IMG/VR virus record: IMGVR_UViG_3300029999_000002
Location: 1-64,000 of that record
Reading direction: 5' to 3' (one strand)
Source: a virus
DNA length: 64,000 nt
The notes under the pieces are model-generated. The model was not told the DNA's origin and made no database searches. It worked only from the letters and a program-made list of their open reading frames with translations. Every line of letters begins with the position of its first letter. Within the stretch, counting starts at the first letter, position 1. Shown here piece by piece: positions 24,311 to 33,934 of this stretch. Both the position numbers and the translations under genes were made by a program.

Positions 24311-25240
24311 ATGCCCTTTCCTCTACGCAGGACACTCGACCCGCTTGTGGAACCCGTATCCCTCGCGGCGATGAAGAATTATTTGCGTGTTGACATTGAT
24401 GACGATGATGATTTTATCTCAACGCTGATTAGTGTTGCACGGGAACGCGCGGAGGACATGACAGGCAGGTGCCTGTTGGCTCAAGAGTGGACATTCTCCA
24501 TGGACCGTTTCCCATGTTATTGGGGAGAAGGGCGCGGTGAGGGATTCTTTGGGCAGCATCATGAGTTCCATCAGTCGTTGTTCAGACGCAATGATCTCGC
24601 TATCACGCTGCCTCGCGGACCTGTCATCAGTGTTGAGAGCATTCAGTATGTTGACAACACGCAGACTTTACAAACACTGAACCCTGAGAGCTATGAAGTT
24701 GATTACCTGTCACAGCCAGCTAGGATCACTCCTGTTTACGCAGGAAGCTGGCCGACTGCCCTGTGGGATACCAACTCTGTAACCATCATGTTCACAGCAG
24801 GCTATCAGCAGACTGTGACAGAGATCCTGAACTTGGTTCCAGTGTACGCAGTTGGTACAACACCCCCAGTGACTGCATACTCTGCAACGCTTCAGCGTGC
24901 AAGTACGGCTATTGCACTTGTGTCTTGCTCTGACTTGACTCTTGGTGCAGCAACTAACCCAGTATCTGTGGTTCCTGTTGCTGGTGTGACATTCAGCAAT
25001 GGCGTCTTGGTTCTACCTTCCACTGTGAATCCAGATGATGTTATTCAGGCTGTTTACACAGTCACCAGTATCCCTCAGAGCTTCCTGCATGCAATCAAGC
25101 TTATCTGCAGCACCTATTACGAGAATCGCGCGGAAGTCATTCAAGGTGGAGGAAACTTCAATTCTTTTCCATTGCCGTTTGGTGCAGCTTCACTCTTGAA
25201 GACCTATGAATTGTTTCCGCTTGGATACCCGAAGGGATAA
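24311..25240 (+). CDS. head-tail connector (gp6-like), extended
   Basis: A 309-residue protein. The N-terminal SLAAMKNYLRVDIDDDDDF and SVARERAEDMTGR are typical of the gp6/phiE125 gp8 connector family, which forms the ring under the portal. The protein is longer than the usual 100-200 residues because of an inserted beta-rich, Thr/Val-rich segment (about residues 175-250) before the conserved C-terminal helices. Confidence 0.85.
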   Translation: MPFPLRRTLDPLVEPVSLAAMKNYLRVDIDDDDDFISTLISVARERAEDMTGRCLLAQEWTFSMDRFPCYWGEGRGEGFFGQHHEFHQSLFRRNDLAITLPRGPVISVESIQYVDNTQTLQTLNPESYEVDYLSQPARITPVYAGSWPTALWDTNSVTIMFTAGYQQTVTEILNLVPVYAVGTTPPVTAYSATLQRASTAIALVSCSDLTLGAATNPVSVVPVAGVTFSNGVLVLPSTVNPDDVIQAVYTVTSIPQSFLHAIKLICSTYYENRAEVIQGGGNFNSFPLPFGAASLLKTYELFPLGYPKG

Positions 25241-25246
25241 ACAAAT

Positions 25247-25600
25247 ATGCAAGCAGGAACCCTTCGACATCGCATCACAATTCAATCCCCTCCCCCTGCT
25301 TCAGGTGATCCGTTCGCGTCTCTGCCTTCAGGTTCTCCCCCGGCATGGATACCTGTTGTCACTATGTGGGCAAGCATTTCTCCGCTGACTAGCAAGGAAG
25401 TCTTCCAGGCAGGCCAATTGAACATGAAGGTCAGCCATAAAATCATGATCCGCTATCCAGGTGCAGCTTACACAGTGAGCGCCGGTGACCAGGTTGTGTT
25501 TGGATTCAGAGTTTTCAATCTTGCAACTGGGATCATCAATCCCGATGAGCGCAACATTGTGCTTGAACTTCTCGCCTATGAGATCACCGCTAACCAATAA
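25247..25600 (+). CDS. head-closure / head-tail joining protein
   Basis: A 117-residue protein. MQAGTLRHRITIQSP at the N-terminus and WASISPLTSKE with VSHKIMIRYP are typical of the SPP1 gp16-like head-tail adaptor family (HK97 gp7-like). It closes the head exit channel after packaging. Its order after the connector is canonical. Confidence 0.88.
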   Translation: MQAGTLRHRITIQSPPPASGDPFASLPSGSPPAWIPVVTMWASISPLTSKEVFQAGQLNMKVSHKIMIRYPGAAYTVSAGDQVVFGFRVFNLATGIINPDERNIVLELLAYEITANQ

Positions 25601-25611
25601 AGGAGGACCTC

Positions 25612-26046
25612 ATGGACGTGCGTTGTGAAGTTCGACTGAATGGTATCGAGGAGATGCTCAATCAGATTGGACCCAAGCTGGCAAAGTCTCATCTCCGCAA
25701 GGCAATGAAGCAGTCAATGATGCTGATCGAGGCAGATGCCAAAGCGAGAGCCCCGGTGGACACAGGCTCTCTCAGGGACTCGATCACTACTGTGACCGTG
25801 CTGAATGCTAACAAGGAGTCGGGAAGAGCCTCTGTAGGCCCAGCAATGACACCTGGATTGAAGAAGTCTGGTAATGATCCCACACAAGACCCAGGGTTCT
25901 ATGGTCGCCTTGTTGAGTTCGGCGTACCAAAGAGGAACATTCAGAAGCAGCCATTTTTGCGGCCTAGTTTTGACGCGCAGGCTGAGAACGTTGTGGCCAA
26001 GTTCGCAGAGGTTCTCAAAGAGGGTCTGTTGGAGGCAGTCAAATGA
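25612..26046 (+). CDS. HK97 gp10-like tail-completion protein
   Basis: A 144-residue protein with the family pattern: LRKAMKQSMMLIEADAKARAPVDTGSLRDSI, then GRLVEFG and a PFLRPSFDAQ C-terminal segment. It joins the tail to the head. GGAGG precedes the ATG. It overlaps the next gene by four bases (ATGA). Confidence 0.9.
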   Translation: MDVRCEVRLNGIEEMLNQIGPKLAKSHLRKAMKQSMMLIEADAKARAPVDTGSLRDSITTVTVLNANKESGRASVGPAMTPGLKKSGNDPTQDPGFYGRLVEFGVPKRNIQKQPFLRPSFDAQAENVVAKFAEVLKEGLLEAVK

Positions 26047-26471
26047 CTCTAACGCCGCTCATCCTTCTTGAACAAGGCTTACTGCAGTTGCTGAAAGCCG
26101 ACCCTGATGTATCTGGTTTCGCTACTGTAGCAGGAATCTTCCTGAACTCAGTACCAGAGACCGCTCCTGATCCCTCTTGTTGCTTCTCAAAAATCTCCGC
26201 AACACCGGATACCACGAATGATGGTCCGTCTGGTCTGAATTTCAGGCGCTATCAGTTTGAAACATTCTCGAAAGACTACCCGACCGCTTTATTGCTTGCG
26301 GCATACATCCGCAAAGCAATCGACGGGTTCAGTGGAACTTTGCCGAATGGCAAGAGGGTATTCAACATCATCCGAGATAACGAGATTGATGGCTTTGATG
26401 ATGTCACAGGTGAGAGCAGAGTGATCACTGACTACTTCATTCACTATTTGGATGCGAACACTCTTGGCTAG
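26043..26471 (+). CDS. tail terminator-like protein
   Basis: A 142-residue protein with an N-terminal helix (ILLEQGLLQLLKADPDVSG), a beta strand with FRRYQFETFSKDYPTALLLA and a C-terminal strand. This matches the DUF3168-type tail terminator that caps the tube at the head end. Position between gp10-like and tail tube genes supports it. Confidence 0.75.
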   Translation: MTLTPLILLEQGLLQLLKADPDVSGFATVAGIFLNSVPETAPDPSCCFSKISATPDTTNDGPSGLNFRRYQFETFSKDYPTALLLAAYIRKAIDGFSGTLPNGKRVFNIIRDNEIDGFDDVTGESRVITDYFIHYLDANTLG

Positions 26472-26515
26472 TATCTCGCCGTAATCTCCGCACATTTTAC
26501 CCAGTAACACCAACA

Positions 26516-26532
26516 GCCCACCTCAAGTGGGC
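26516..26532 (+). terminator. hairpin before the tail tube gene
   Basis: GCCCAC, five bases, GTGGGC. A short, stable hairpin without a strong T-tract, 24 bases before the tail tube start. It may protect the 5' end of tail tube mRNA or be a weak terminator. Confidence 0.5.
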
Positions 26533-26556
26533 CATTCAAGTTTAAGGACAAAACAC

Positions 26557-27015
26557 ATGGCCGATCTCGTCAGTAAAGCATTTACAGGAAAAGGAACAGT
26601 ATTCTCCATCGGCACGGCCGGTGTCACTCCTACCTACACCGGGGTTAGTGAACTAAAGACGTTCTCTTTCTCTGGAACCAAAAATGATACGGAAGATGTC
26701 ACCAACAGTGACTCGGCCGGTCGCGCACGTGAGTTCCTTGTGACTCTGCTCGATAGCGGTGAAATCTCGGTATCAGGCAACTACGTTGCTTCTGATGCTG
26801 GGCAGATCGCGTTTCGCGCAGCTTTCAATTCAGGCGTCATTCTTCCTTTCAAGATTCAGCTTCCGCTTGCACCTGGTCAGACGACCCTTGGTGACTTGTT
26901 TACGTTTCTTGGTCTTGTTACTGAGAACGCACTTGATTTGCAGTTCGACAAGGCCACGTCGTTCGCGGGTAAGGTAAAAATTTCTGGTTTGATTACCTAC
27001 ACGGAAGGCTCTTAG
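26557..27015 (+). CDS. major tail tube protein
   Basis: A 152-residue beta-rich protein (KTFSFSGTKNDTEDVTNSDSA; then GEISVSGNYVAS, ITYTEGS end) typical of phage tail tube subunits. ATG 26557 is chosen because AAGGA lies eight bases upstream; the upstream GTG has none. Hairpins flank the gene, as for other highly expressed structural genes. Confidence 0.85.
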   Translation: MADLVSKAFTGKGTVFSIGTAGVTPTYTGVSELKTFSFSGTKNDTEDVTNSDSAGRAREFLVTLLDSGEISVSGNYVASDAGQIAFRAAFNSGVILPFKIQLPLAPGQTTLGDLFTFLGLVTENALDLQFDKATSFAGKVKISGLITYTEGS

Positions 27016-27023
27016 AAAATAAA

Positions 27024-27066
27024 GGGCTATTTATCAACTACTTAGAAGGTAAATAGCCCAGTTGTT
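27024..27066 (+). terminator. terminator after tail tube gene
   Basis: GGGCTATTTA, 16 bases, TAAATAGCCC is a perfect 10-base stem, followed by AGTTGTTTTA. It probably lowers read-through from the tail tube gene into the chaperone genes, which need lower expression. Confidence 0.7.
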
Positions 27067-27110
27067 TTACCGAAACACAAAATTAGAAACACCCAAGGAC
27101 ATTACACCCA

Positions 27111-27494
27111 ATGGCATCTCGCAAGTCAGTAGCAGGCATTCCCGGTAAAGACCCAACTCTTCCCAACGTCCCACTCGAACTCAATGGCAAGGTGTATCAC
27201 TTGGCATTCAGTTTTAATGCGATGGCGAAGGTTGAAGAACTCACTGGTCTTAAATTGCTGAACGCAATTGAGTTCAATGACCTCAGCGTCACCCAGTATA
27301 GAGCCCTCCTGTTCTCTGCCCTGCTTACCGAGAACCCAGACATCACACTCGAAGAGGTGGGCAACTTGATCAACCTCAAGACGTTGGCGCCTATCACTGT
27401 TGCTCTCGTCCATGCGTGGACAGGAAGCCAGCCTGAGGTGGTTGCCCTAGGCAAAGATGAAAACCCTCCAGTGGAGCAGCCGGCCCAGAGTTAA
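27111..27494 (+). CDS. tail assembly chaperone G-like
   Basis: A 127-residue protein before the tape measure gene: LELNGKVYHLAFSFNAMAKV, EELTGLKLLN and LLFSALLTENPDITLEEV fit the G-type tail chaperone. It coats the tape measure during tail assembly. Near its 3' end a slippery site and hairpin (27461-27506) should produce a longer G-T fusion. Confidence 0.82.
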   Translation: MASRKSVAGIPGKDPTLPNVPLELNGKVYHLAFSFNAMAKVEELTGLKLLNAIEFNDLSVTQYRALLFSALLTENPDITLEEVGNLINLKTLAPITVALVHAWTGSQPEVVALGKDENPPVEQPAQS

Positions 27495-27506
27495 GCCCTG
27501 CTGCTC
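27461..27506 (+). promoter_or_regulatory. programmed -1 frameshift site for the tail chaperone
   Basis: Slippery heptamer A AAC CCT at 27461-27467 in the G frame, six-base spacer, then GAGCAG (27474-27479) pairing with CTGCTC (27501-27506). The -1 frame has a stop just upstream (27458) and is open from 27461 through the T frame to 27859. This is the classic signal layout. Confidence 0.8.
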
Positions 27507-27526
27507 ATTGGTCGCTCCTGTGGTCG

Positions 27527-27859
27527 ATGGCGAGATTTGATCTGCGCCTAAGTGATGATGAGTTCTTCTCACTTACGCCCAGGCAATTCTGGGCGCTCAC
27601 CCAGAGGAAAAAAGAAGAGAACGAGCGCGCCGAACTACTAATGGGGATTCAGACCTCAGTTCTCGCCAATCACTCAATGAGTCCTCCGAAGAAGCCATAC
27701 GCGCCCCATGACTTCATGCCCTCAAAGCAGAAAGAAAAGGTGCAGAAGCCGAAGCGCTTCAATAGGCAGAAGTTTGCAAACGAGATCCGAACAGTCATGA
27801 AGATGCTGCCTGCGGATAGAGTGAAGTTCATTCCCGCTGCACCCAAGACTGAAGACTAG
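27527..27859 (+). CDS. tail assembly chaperone T-like (made as G-T fusion)
   Basis: A 110-residue frame, -1 relative to G. ARFDLRLSDDEFFSLTPRQFWALTQ is typical of the T part, which recruits tail tube subunits to the tape measure. The ATG at 27527 has no ribosome binding site, and the frame is open back to the slippery site, so it is probably made only as the G-T fusion, starting at about 27461. Confidence 0.82.
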   Translation: MARFDLRLSDDEFFSLTPRQFWALTQRKKEENERAELLMGIQTSVLANHSMSPPKKPYAPHDFMPSKQKEKVQKPKRFNRQKFANEIRTVMKMLPADRVKFIPAAPKTED

Positions 27860-27868
27860 GAGGAAGCC

Positions 27869-28639
27869 ATGCTCGACCCAGAAAGCGGCATCGAGTATGG
27901 CTTTATCTACCGACTGACAAATACGGTCAATGGGAAGGTCTACATAGGGCAAACCCTGTACTCCGTGAAGAGGCGCTGGCAGGGCCATTGTCAAGTTGCT
28001 GGAAAGAATCCTAAGTGGAGATTATCCAAGGCAATTGTAAAGTATGGTGCGGAAGTCTTCAAAGTTGAAGCATTAGCTTACATACCAGGAACGTGGCTTA
28101 ATCATGTTGAGACAGCCTGCATTGACATTTATGACTCGATGAGGAATGGCTACAACATGCGCGCCGATGGTAGCAGGATCTCGCCCGATGTTCGGAAGAG
28201 GATGAGTGAAGCGCATATTGGTAGGCCCTCTAATCGCAAAGGCAAGAAGAATGATCCAGTACAGATGGAAGCCCTTAGACAATCCAATATAGGTCGGTTA
28301 GCTTCCCCAGAGACAAAAGCAAAGATGGCTGCCTCCCAACGGGCTCGGCGTATATCTAGTCCTGAATCCTATAAGAAATCAGATGAGCAAAAGGAACGTG
28401 CGAGGGTCACCCAGACAGGAAAGAGGATGTCTGCTGAGACTTTGGTTCGCATGAGTCTTGCAAAACTAGGTAAGACGAAGAGTGAAGAGACCAAACAGAG
28501 AATGAAGGATGCCTGGAAGCTCCGCGCTCCACGTAAGCCTATAACGGATGAACAGAGACGCAACCTGAGTGTAGCCATTCAAGCAGCGTGGGATAGGCGA
28601 AGAGCCGCTAAGGAGATCGTCCAATGTCAATCCGTCTAG
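27869..28639 (+). CDS. GIY-YIG homing endonuclease, second copy
   Basis: A 256-residue nuclease with YGFIYRLTNTVNGKVYIGQT (GIY-YIG), catalytic Arg/Glu regions, and NUMOD3-like repeats (SPETKAKMAASQRA, MSLAKLGKTKSEETK). It is paralogous to the 23140 gene but diverged. Its last 16 bases overlap the tape measure start, so it is well fitted into the operon. GGAGGAAG precedes its ATG. Confidence 0.9.
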   Translation: MLDPESGIEYGFIYRLTNTVNGKVYIGQTLYSVKRRWQGHCQVAGKNPKWRLSKAIVKYGAEVFKVEALAYIPGTWLNHVETACIDIYDSMRNGYNMRADGSRISPDVRKRMSEAHIGRPSNRKGKKNDPVQMEALRQSNIGRLASPETKAKMAASQRARRISSPESYKKSDEQKERARVTQTGKRMSAETLVRMSLAKLGKTKSEETKQRMKDAWKLRAPRKPITDEQRRNLSVAIQAAWDRRRAAKEIVQCQSV

Positions 28640-31600
28640 GCCAAATTGTTGTCGATCTTACGGCGAACACTGTGTCATTTTCGCAAGGAATGGACAAAGC
28701 ATCACAGATTGCGCTCAACAGTTCTAAGAATATTCAGCGTTCTCTCAACATGGTATCCGTAAGCGCAGCCGCAATGGCTTCCTCCATTATTGGATCGTTT
28801 ACGATTGCTATTGACAAAGCTCAGAACTTTGCATTCCAGATTCAGAAGTCTGCACAGCAAGTAGGCTCCAGTTCCGAGATGTTCTCCAAGCTTGCATACA
28901 ATGCAAAGCTCGTCGGTACGCCGATGGAAACACTCTCGATGGCCATGATGAGAATGGCTAGAACGTCGACTGCTGCTCAGGCTGGTACCAAAGAGTCAAT
29001 TGGAGCCTATGCTGCACTCGGTATCACGGTCAAGATGCTCCAAGGTCCTCTCAAGGACTCTGGTAACCTCTTCGTTGCTGTTGCCAAGGGCCTAGATAAG
29101 TATGCTGACTCCAGCGCCAAGACTGGACTGGAGCAGAAGCTCCTGGGTCGCTCTGGCGCCATGTTGGCACCTCTCCTGAAACAAGTTGCTACCGGATTTG
29201 ACACAGCTTCTCAAGCAGCTACTATCTTCGGGGTAGTCGTTGGTGACAAGGCTGCTGCCCAGGCACTCCAACTGCACCAATCTCTGGAGATGCTGGAATC
29301 AATCTCAATGGGCTTTGCTCTCAGATTGCTAACAGGTGTGTCGCCTGCTCTGCAGGATGCAGCCAGTAAGATCATCAAGTTTGCAACAAGTGCCAACGGC
29401 ATGAAGACAGTGGCGAACATCGCTGAAGGCATCTCGAAGACAATCTATGGTGTGGGTAATGCTTTTGTGTTTCTGGTGCAGCACGCTGGGGCAGTGAAAG
29501 CTATTCTGGAAGGTATAGTTGCCGTCAAGGTAGCCTCGTTCTTCATTCCTCTGATTGCCAGTGCTGCTACAGCAGACGGTGCCCTCGTGGGTATGGGCAT
29601 GGCTGCTGTAGCAGCAGTTGGAAGAGTATCAGGCATTGGAGCAATCGCCAGGGTATTTGTACCAATCATCGCTGGAGCGTGGGGAACGACAACCGCGCTG
29701 CTCAGTCTTGCAGCCAGTGAAGGTGTTGCTGCGACCGCGTCCTATGCGTTTAGCACGGCATTCGGTTCCATCAAGGCTGCCCTGGTAGCAAACCCGATCA
29801 CAGCCATTCTGGTTGGTTCGTTTGCGGTACTCGCTGGGGTCTTCCATAGCACGCTGAAGGAAGCACAGAGCCTATCTGGTGGCGCAGCACAGTCCACGGA
29901 CATCTGGACAGCTGCAATCAACCAGTTGACAGACAAGTACCGGATGCTCCATCTTGCGATGGACAAGGTAACAGGCAAGCCGCTCACAATTGATGACAAG
30001 AGCGCACAGGACACGATTGCCAAGTATGGTCTACTCGGTAAGACCATGGCTCAGGCCACGGCTGATGCAGCAAAGGATCGTCAGGCTGCACAATCAAAGT
30101 CACAAGCAGATGCTCCAAAGCTTCCTGATACCAGGCCTGATGCCCCAGTTGTTCCCAAGGCTGCTTCCGATAAGACAGACCACCTAAAGTTGAAGATGCT
30201 TGAACTGGCTGAAGCGGCTAAAGCTGCTCACCAGACGCTGGCTGATGCCGGCAAGGGTGTGGACTTCGAGCGCGCCGGGGACATCACCAAAGAGTACACG
30301 AAGGTCATTGCTGAACTCGACCCACAACTCAAGAAGCTGAACGCAACACAGCGTGCAGCGGCCGAGGCTGCGATCAAGGCGAGTGTCACGACCATTGTCA
30401 ATGATAACTCTCAGGCAAAGTACAAAGATGAACTCGACAAATCCACTGATTCCCTTCTGGGACAGGCTGCTGCACAGCGGATACTCACTGATGCCATTGG
30501 CAAGGGTGCTGCTGCTGTTCGCGCTGCACAAATGGCAGCTGCAGCCGCGCAGAGGGATCAGGGTAAGAGCAAGGACTGGGCAGCCGCTAATTCTGGATTG
30601 CTCAAGACGAACGATGATGCCACGCAGGCTGTCAAGGATCAGTCGAATGATACCACTGACAAGACAAACCTGCTAGGAATCACGCGTCAGATTGATGCTC
30701 AGAAATTGCTCAATGCGGCAATCATGCAGGGCAAGGAAGCAAGAGAACAAGCTGCTCAGACCAACGAGGAGCAGTCTCTCCGCAATGCCTACGCTGATCG
30801 CGGTGATAAGGACAAAGATGGTTCCCTTGAGTCGCAGCTTGCGATGAACAAGGAACTATTCAACATCAAGAAGCAAGAGGCTGCTCTGGAGAGCGCCCGT
30901 GCGATGAATCCTGCTGCAGTTTATCAGGAAGAAGCAATGGCGCTGGAACGTGTCGCTAAGGCCGCGCGTGATGCTGGGCAGGCTGTTGACACTATGCAGC
31001 TTGCTGCTGCCAGCAAACGAAGCTGGGATGAATATCTGTCATCTGTTGATAGAGTGAATCTGGCTGTTGGTAATCTTGGTGACGGTGTTGGTACCTTCTT
31101 CCGGCAGATGGCAAGAGAGACTGAATCGGCTGCTCAGCAGATACACGATGTGCTCTCTAAGGCTTTCGATTCGATCAATGATGTGCTTGTGAGAATGTTG
31201 GACGGGCAAAAGAACAGTTTTGCTCAATTCTTCCGTTCTATCTCGCAGCAGTTAGCCAAGATTGCACTTCAGAAGACTGAGGCTGCAGTTGCTGGCTCTA
31301 TTACCAAGGCTATAGGCAGTGGAGACCACACGAAGCCCACAGGCCCAGCCAGTGGCATTATGGCTGCGCTGACAGGTGGTAACAAGCAGGGTCCAAACCC
31401 GCTCATCGCATTACAGAAGACCGCTAACGATTACCTGAAGATGATTGCAGAGAAGATGACTGCTGCGACGGGTACCGGAACTGGAACGACAGCTGGTGCC
31501 GTAGCTCCCCCAGCGGGTGCTGTAGGTGCTGGTCTGGGAGCCATAACAGGTGGTCTGAGTACGTCAAGCAATTCAGCAGTGGGTACAACGGCATCTGCTG

Positions 31601-31941
31601 TGCGAGGGTTCCTTCCTCTACTCAGCCTGATCCCAGGCATGCCAACAGGTCTGTTTGGTGGTCACTTCGCCACTGGTGGTGATGTAACGGCCGGCATGTC
31701 ATATGACGTGGGCGAGATGGGACGTGAGACGTTCACTCCTTCTGTGAATGGACGAATCACTCCTAACAGCAAGTTGGGCGGTGGTCACACGATCAACATT
31801 GATGCTCGTGGTGCAAATGATCCAGCGCAGGTTAACGCAGCTGTGCACCGTGCCATGGCTCAGTATGGACCGCTGCTGGTCAAGGCAAGTGCAACAAGCC
31901 AGCATGATCGGCAACGAAGAATGCCGAGTGGTAGTAGGTAA
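28624..31941 (+). CDS. tape measure protein
   Basis: A 1105-residue protein with an N-terminal helical part (SQGMDKASQIALNSSKNIQRSL), hydrophobic helices in the middle (about residues 285-420), long Ala/Lys/Gln-rich coiled coils, and a C-terminal GG/Ser/Thr-rich end. It sets tail length; at about 1.5 angstrom per residue the tail would be about 165 nm. It follows the chaperone genes, as usual. Confidence 0.93.
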   Translation: MSIRLGQIVVDLTANTVSFSQGMDKASQIALNSSKNIQRSLNMVSVSAAAMASSIIGSFTIAIDKAQNFAFQIQKSAQQVGSSSEMFSKLAYNAKLVGTPMETLSMAMMRMARTSTAAQAGTKESIGAYAALGITVKMLQGPLKDSGNLFVAVAKGLDKYADSSAKTGLEQKLLGRSGAMLAPLLKQVATGFDTASQAATIFGVVVGDKAAAQALQLHQSLEMLESISMGFALRLLTGVSPALQDAASKIIKFATSANGMKTVANIAEGISKTIYGVGNAFVFLVQHAGAVKAILEGIVAVKVASFFIPLIASAATADGALVGMGMAAVAAVGRVSGIGAIARVFVPIIAGAWGTTTALLSLAASEGVAATASYAFSTAFGSIKAALVANPITAILVGSFAVLAGVFHSTLKEAQSLSGGAAQSTDIWTAAINQLTDKYRMLHLAMDKVTGKPLTIDDKSAQDTIAKYGLLGKTMAQATADAAKDRQAAQSKSQADAPKLPDTRPDAPVVPKAASDKTDHLKLKMLELAEAAKAAHQTLADAGKGVDFERAGDITKEYTKVIAELDPQLKKLNATQRAAAEAAIKASVTTIVNDNSQAKYKDELDKSTDSLLGQAAAQRILTDAIGKGAAAVRAAQMAAAAAQRDQGKSKDWAAANSGLLKTNDDATQAVKDQSNDTTDKTNLLGITRQIDAQKLLNAAIMQGKEAREQAAQTNEEQSLRNAYADRGDKDKDGSLESQLAMNKELFNIKKQEAALESARAMNPAAVYQEEAMALERVAKAARDAGQAVDTMQLAAASKRSWDEYLSSVDRVNLAVGNLGDGVGTFFRQMARETESAAQQIHDVLSKAFDSINDVLVRMLDGQKNSFAQFFRSISQQLAKIALQKTEAAVAGSITKAIGSGDHTKPTGPASGIMAALTGGNKQGPNPLIALQKTANDYLKMIAEKMTAATGTGTGTTAGAVAPPAGAVGAGLGAITGGLSTSSNSAVGTTASAVRGFLPLLSLIPGMPTGLFGGHFATGGDVTAGMSYDVGEMGRETFTPSVNGRITPNSKLGGGHTINIDARGANDPAQVNAAVHRAMAQYGPLLVKASATSQHDRQRRMPSGSR

Positions 31942-31949
31942 ACAAAAGA

Positions 31950-31972
31950 CCCACCGTGACTATACCGGTGGG
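31950..31972 (+). terminator. hairpin after tape measure
   Basis: CCCACCG, nine bases, CGGTGGG directly after the tape measure gene and before the first tailspike. No T-tract, so it may be an mRNA stability element. A near-identical, T-tailed hairpin follows that tailspike gene at 33935. Confidence 0.5.
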
Positions 31973-31990
31973 CACGCATTGGAGACATAA

Positions 31991-33910
31991 ATGAAGAAGC
32001 TGATGACACTGCTGTTTGCAGTCGTGATGTTGTTTGGTGCACAGTATGCGCGCGCAACAGGACCCGCTGGGACACTCAATGTCGTGGCTTACAACGTCCT
32101 GGATTCAACGGGGACTCCGCTCGTTAGTGGTACTGTGTACTTCGCGCCAGTGGATGGCAGTGGTAACCCTTTGTCATACAGGCTGGGCAGCTTGGGGCAG
32201 GCAATAAGTTCTCCGGTCTCGGCGCCAATTGTCAATGGAGCTTTTTCACTCAATCTTCCTAACGTATCGCTCACAAACCCTGTGAACGTTTGCTTCAACA
32301 CGACAATCATCAATAATAGCAATGGGCAGAGTGTGCTGGGCGGAGGATATACTTGTGTCCAACCAAATCCCTCATTGGGGTGGTGCAATACAACGACTTG
32401 CGACTTTGATAACTATCCCCCAAACGAAGCGGGTATTGGGATCGTCTACCCTGCTACTGTTTCAATTGGCACTGTGACGACAGGAACGCCTGGGTCTTCG
32501 GCGTCTGCAACAATGAGTGGTACACCTTCAGCAGCTGTCTTGAATCTCACGTTGCCTCAGGGCATTCAAGGACCGATAGGCGCTCCTACCAGTGGCGTCA
32601 ATTTGTCTACAACTTCTTTGCAGATGATGCTTGGCCCTTTGAATAGTGCCGGGTTCAATGGTCTTGTAAATGCTGCTGTGCTGACAGGTTCAGACATCGG
32701 TGCAAAGATCAATAGCTTCGGCCCAACCGGAACACTATGGATTCCCGAAGGCACTTATAGCTTTTCCACGCCTATCTCCATCACACTCACCAACACGAAT
32801 AATTTGCATATCATCTGTGCCTCACACAACACTATCCTGAATTACACGGGAACGGGTGACGCAGTATATGTAAATGGGCAATTAGCCAATGGACAGTTTC
32901 ACATGGAGAACTGCCAGCTTAACGGTAACTCCGGTGCAACAAACGGTGTCCACTTATTTGACACAGCAAATGCAAGATTAACAAACATGGTGGTTTCAGG
33001 ATTCACTCTTGGTTCTGGTATATATGGCCAGGGATCTCTGCTGGGTATGTTTATTGGCAATGGAGTGACGAGCAACAAGTATGGTGTGCGGTTGCAACCC
33101 GATACCACTAACAATTATGCAGCCAACCGCAATAGTGTTATAGGGGGCTCGCTTGGGTACAACACATCCTTTAATTTTTGGGATGAGGGAAACTCCAGCA
33201 ACTATGGTGGGGATAGCAGTAATGTCTTGGATGGTGTAACGCTAGAAGAGAACGCTAATGTTGTTCAGTTCCTGGTTGAAGGTACATGGAACGATGCTAT
33301 CGTAAATAGCTATATTGAAAACAATTTTGGCACATCTACATCCAGTTTACCCACCGGAATTGTAGGCAACATTGCGAGCAGTGGGTACGGGTCCAATGCA
33401 ACATACACGGCAGTTGATTTTTCGTTCTCCAATAATTATGTAACTTCAGTATTAGCCGGGTCAGGGTTTGTCACTGAGACTTTACTTGCGGAGAACACAA
33501 CTGCATTAACTGTGACAACTATATCTGACACGGGATCTCCTAGTTACTTTGTAAACTTCAACGCTAGCGGTACTAATTCCTATACATCAATTGGAGTTTC
33601 TGAGGACAGTTGGAAAACTGCACCCTACTTGAATTTACCGACAGATGCGATAGCTTGGACGTTTCAGCAGACACCAGGGTCTTCAGGGTTTACAGGGTCA
33701 CCAACAGGATTGATTCTGGGTAGCTTGACAACGACAAAGACGGTCTCAAATGCCCTCATCCAGAATGGTGCAGCGCCTACAGTGGGTAGTGGTCAGATTT
33801 CTATTGGTGCTACTACAAATGGGGCCGCAGCATGTGGTTCTATTGTTGGAGCGGCCGGTTGCATTGTTTTCAATCTAGGTGGGGTAACTCACTATTTCCC
33901 TTACTGGTAG
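31991..33910 (+). CDS. tailspike-like beta-helix protein with Sec signal peptide
   Basis: A 639-residue protein. It starts with a textbook signal peptide (MKKLMTLLFAVVMLFG, cleavage near ARA). An Ig-like domain follows, then a right-handed beta-helix of the pectate-lyase type (about residues 230-520: ENCQLNGNSGATNGVHL). It ends in a compact cassette GVTHYFPYW shared with the 46366 protein. It probably binds or degrades host surface sugar. A Sec signal on a tail protein is odd. It sits between tape measure and distal tail genes. Confidence 0.75.
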   Translation: MKKLMTLLFAVVMLFGAQYARATGPAGTLNVVAYNVLDSTGTPLVSGTVYFAPVDGSGNPLSYRLGSLGQAISSPVSAPIVNGAFSLNLPNVSLTNPVNVCFNTTIINNSNGQSVLGGGYTCVQPNPSLGWCNTTTCDFDNYPPNEAGIGIVYPATVSIGTVTTGTPGSSASATMSGTPSAAVLNLTLPQGIQGPIGAPTSGVNLSTTSLQMMLGPLNSAGFNGLVNAAVLTGSDIGAKINSFGPTGTLWIPEGTYSFSTPISITLTNTNNLHIICASHNTILNYTGTGDAVYVNGQLANGQFHMENCQLNGNSGATNGVHLFDTANARLTNMVVSGFTLGSGIYGQGSLLGMFIGNGVTSNKYGVRLQPDTTNNYAANRNSVIGGSLGYNTSFNFWDEGNSSNYGGDSSNVLDGVTLEENANVVQFLVEGTWNDAIVNSYIENNFGTSTSSLPTGIVGNIASSGYGSNATYTAVDFSFSNNYVTSVLAGSGFVTETLLAENTTALTVTTISDTGSPSYFVNFNASGTNSYTSIGVSEDSWKTAPYLNLPTDAIAWTFQQTPGSSGFTGSPTGLILGSLTTTKTVSNALIQNGAAPTVGSGQISIGATTNGAAACGSIVGAAGCIVFNLGGVTHYFPYW

Positions 33911-33934
33911 TAGCTGTTCTTAGCCTGATCAATC

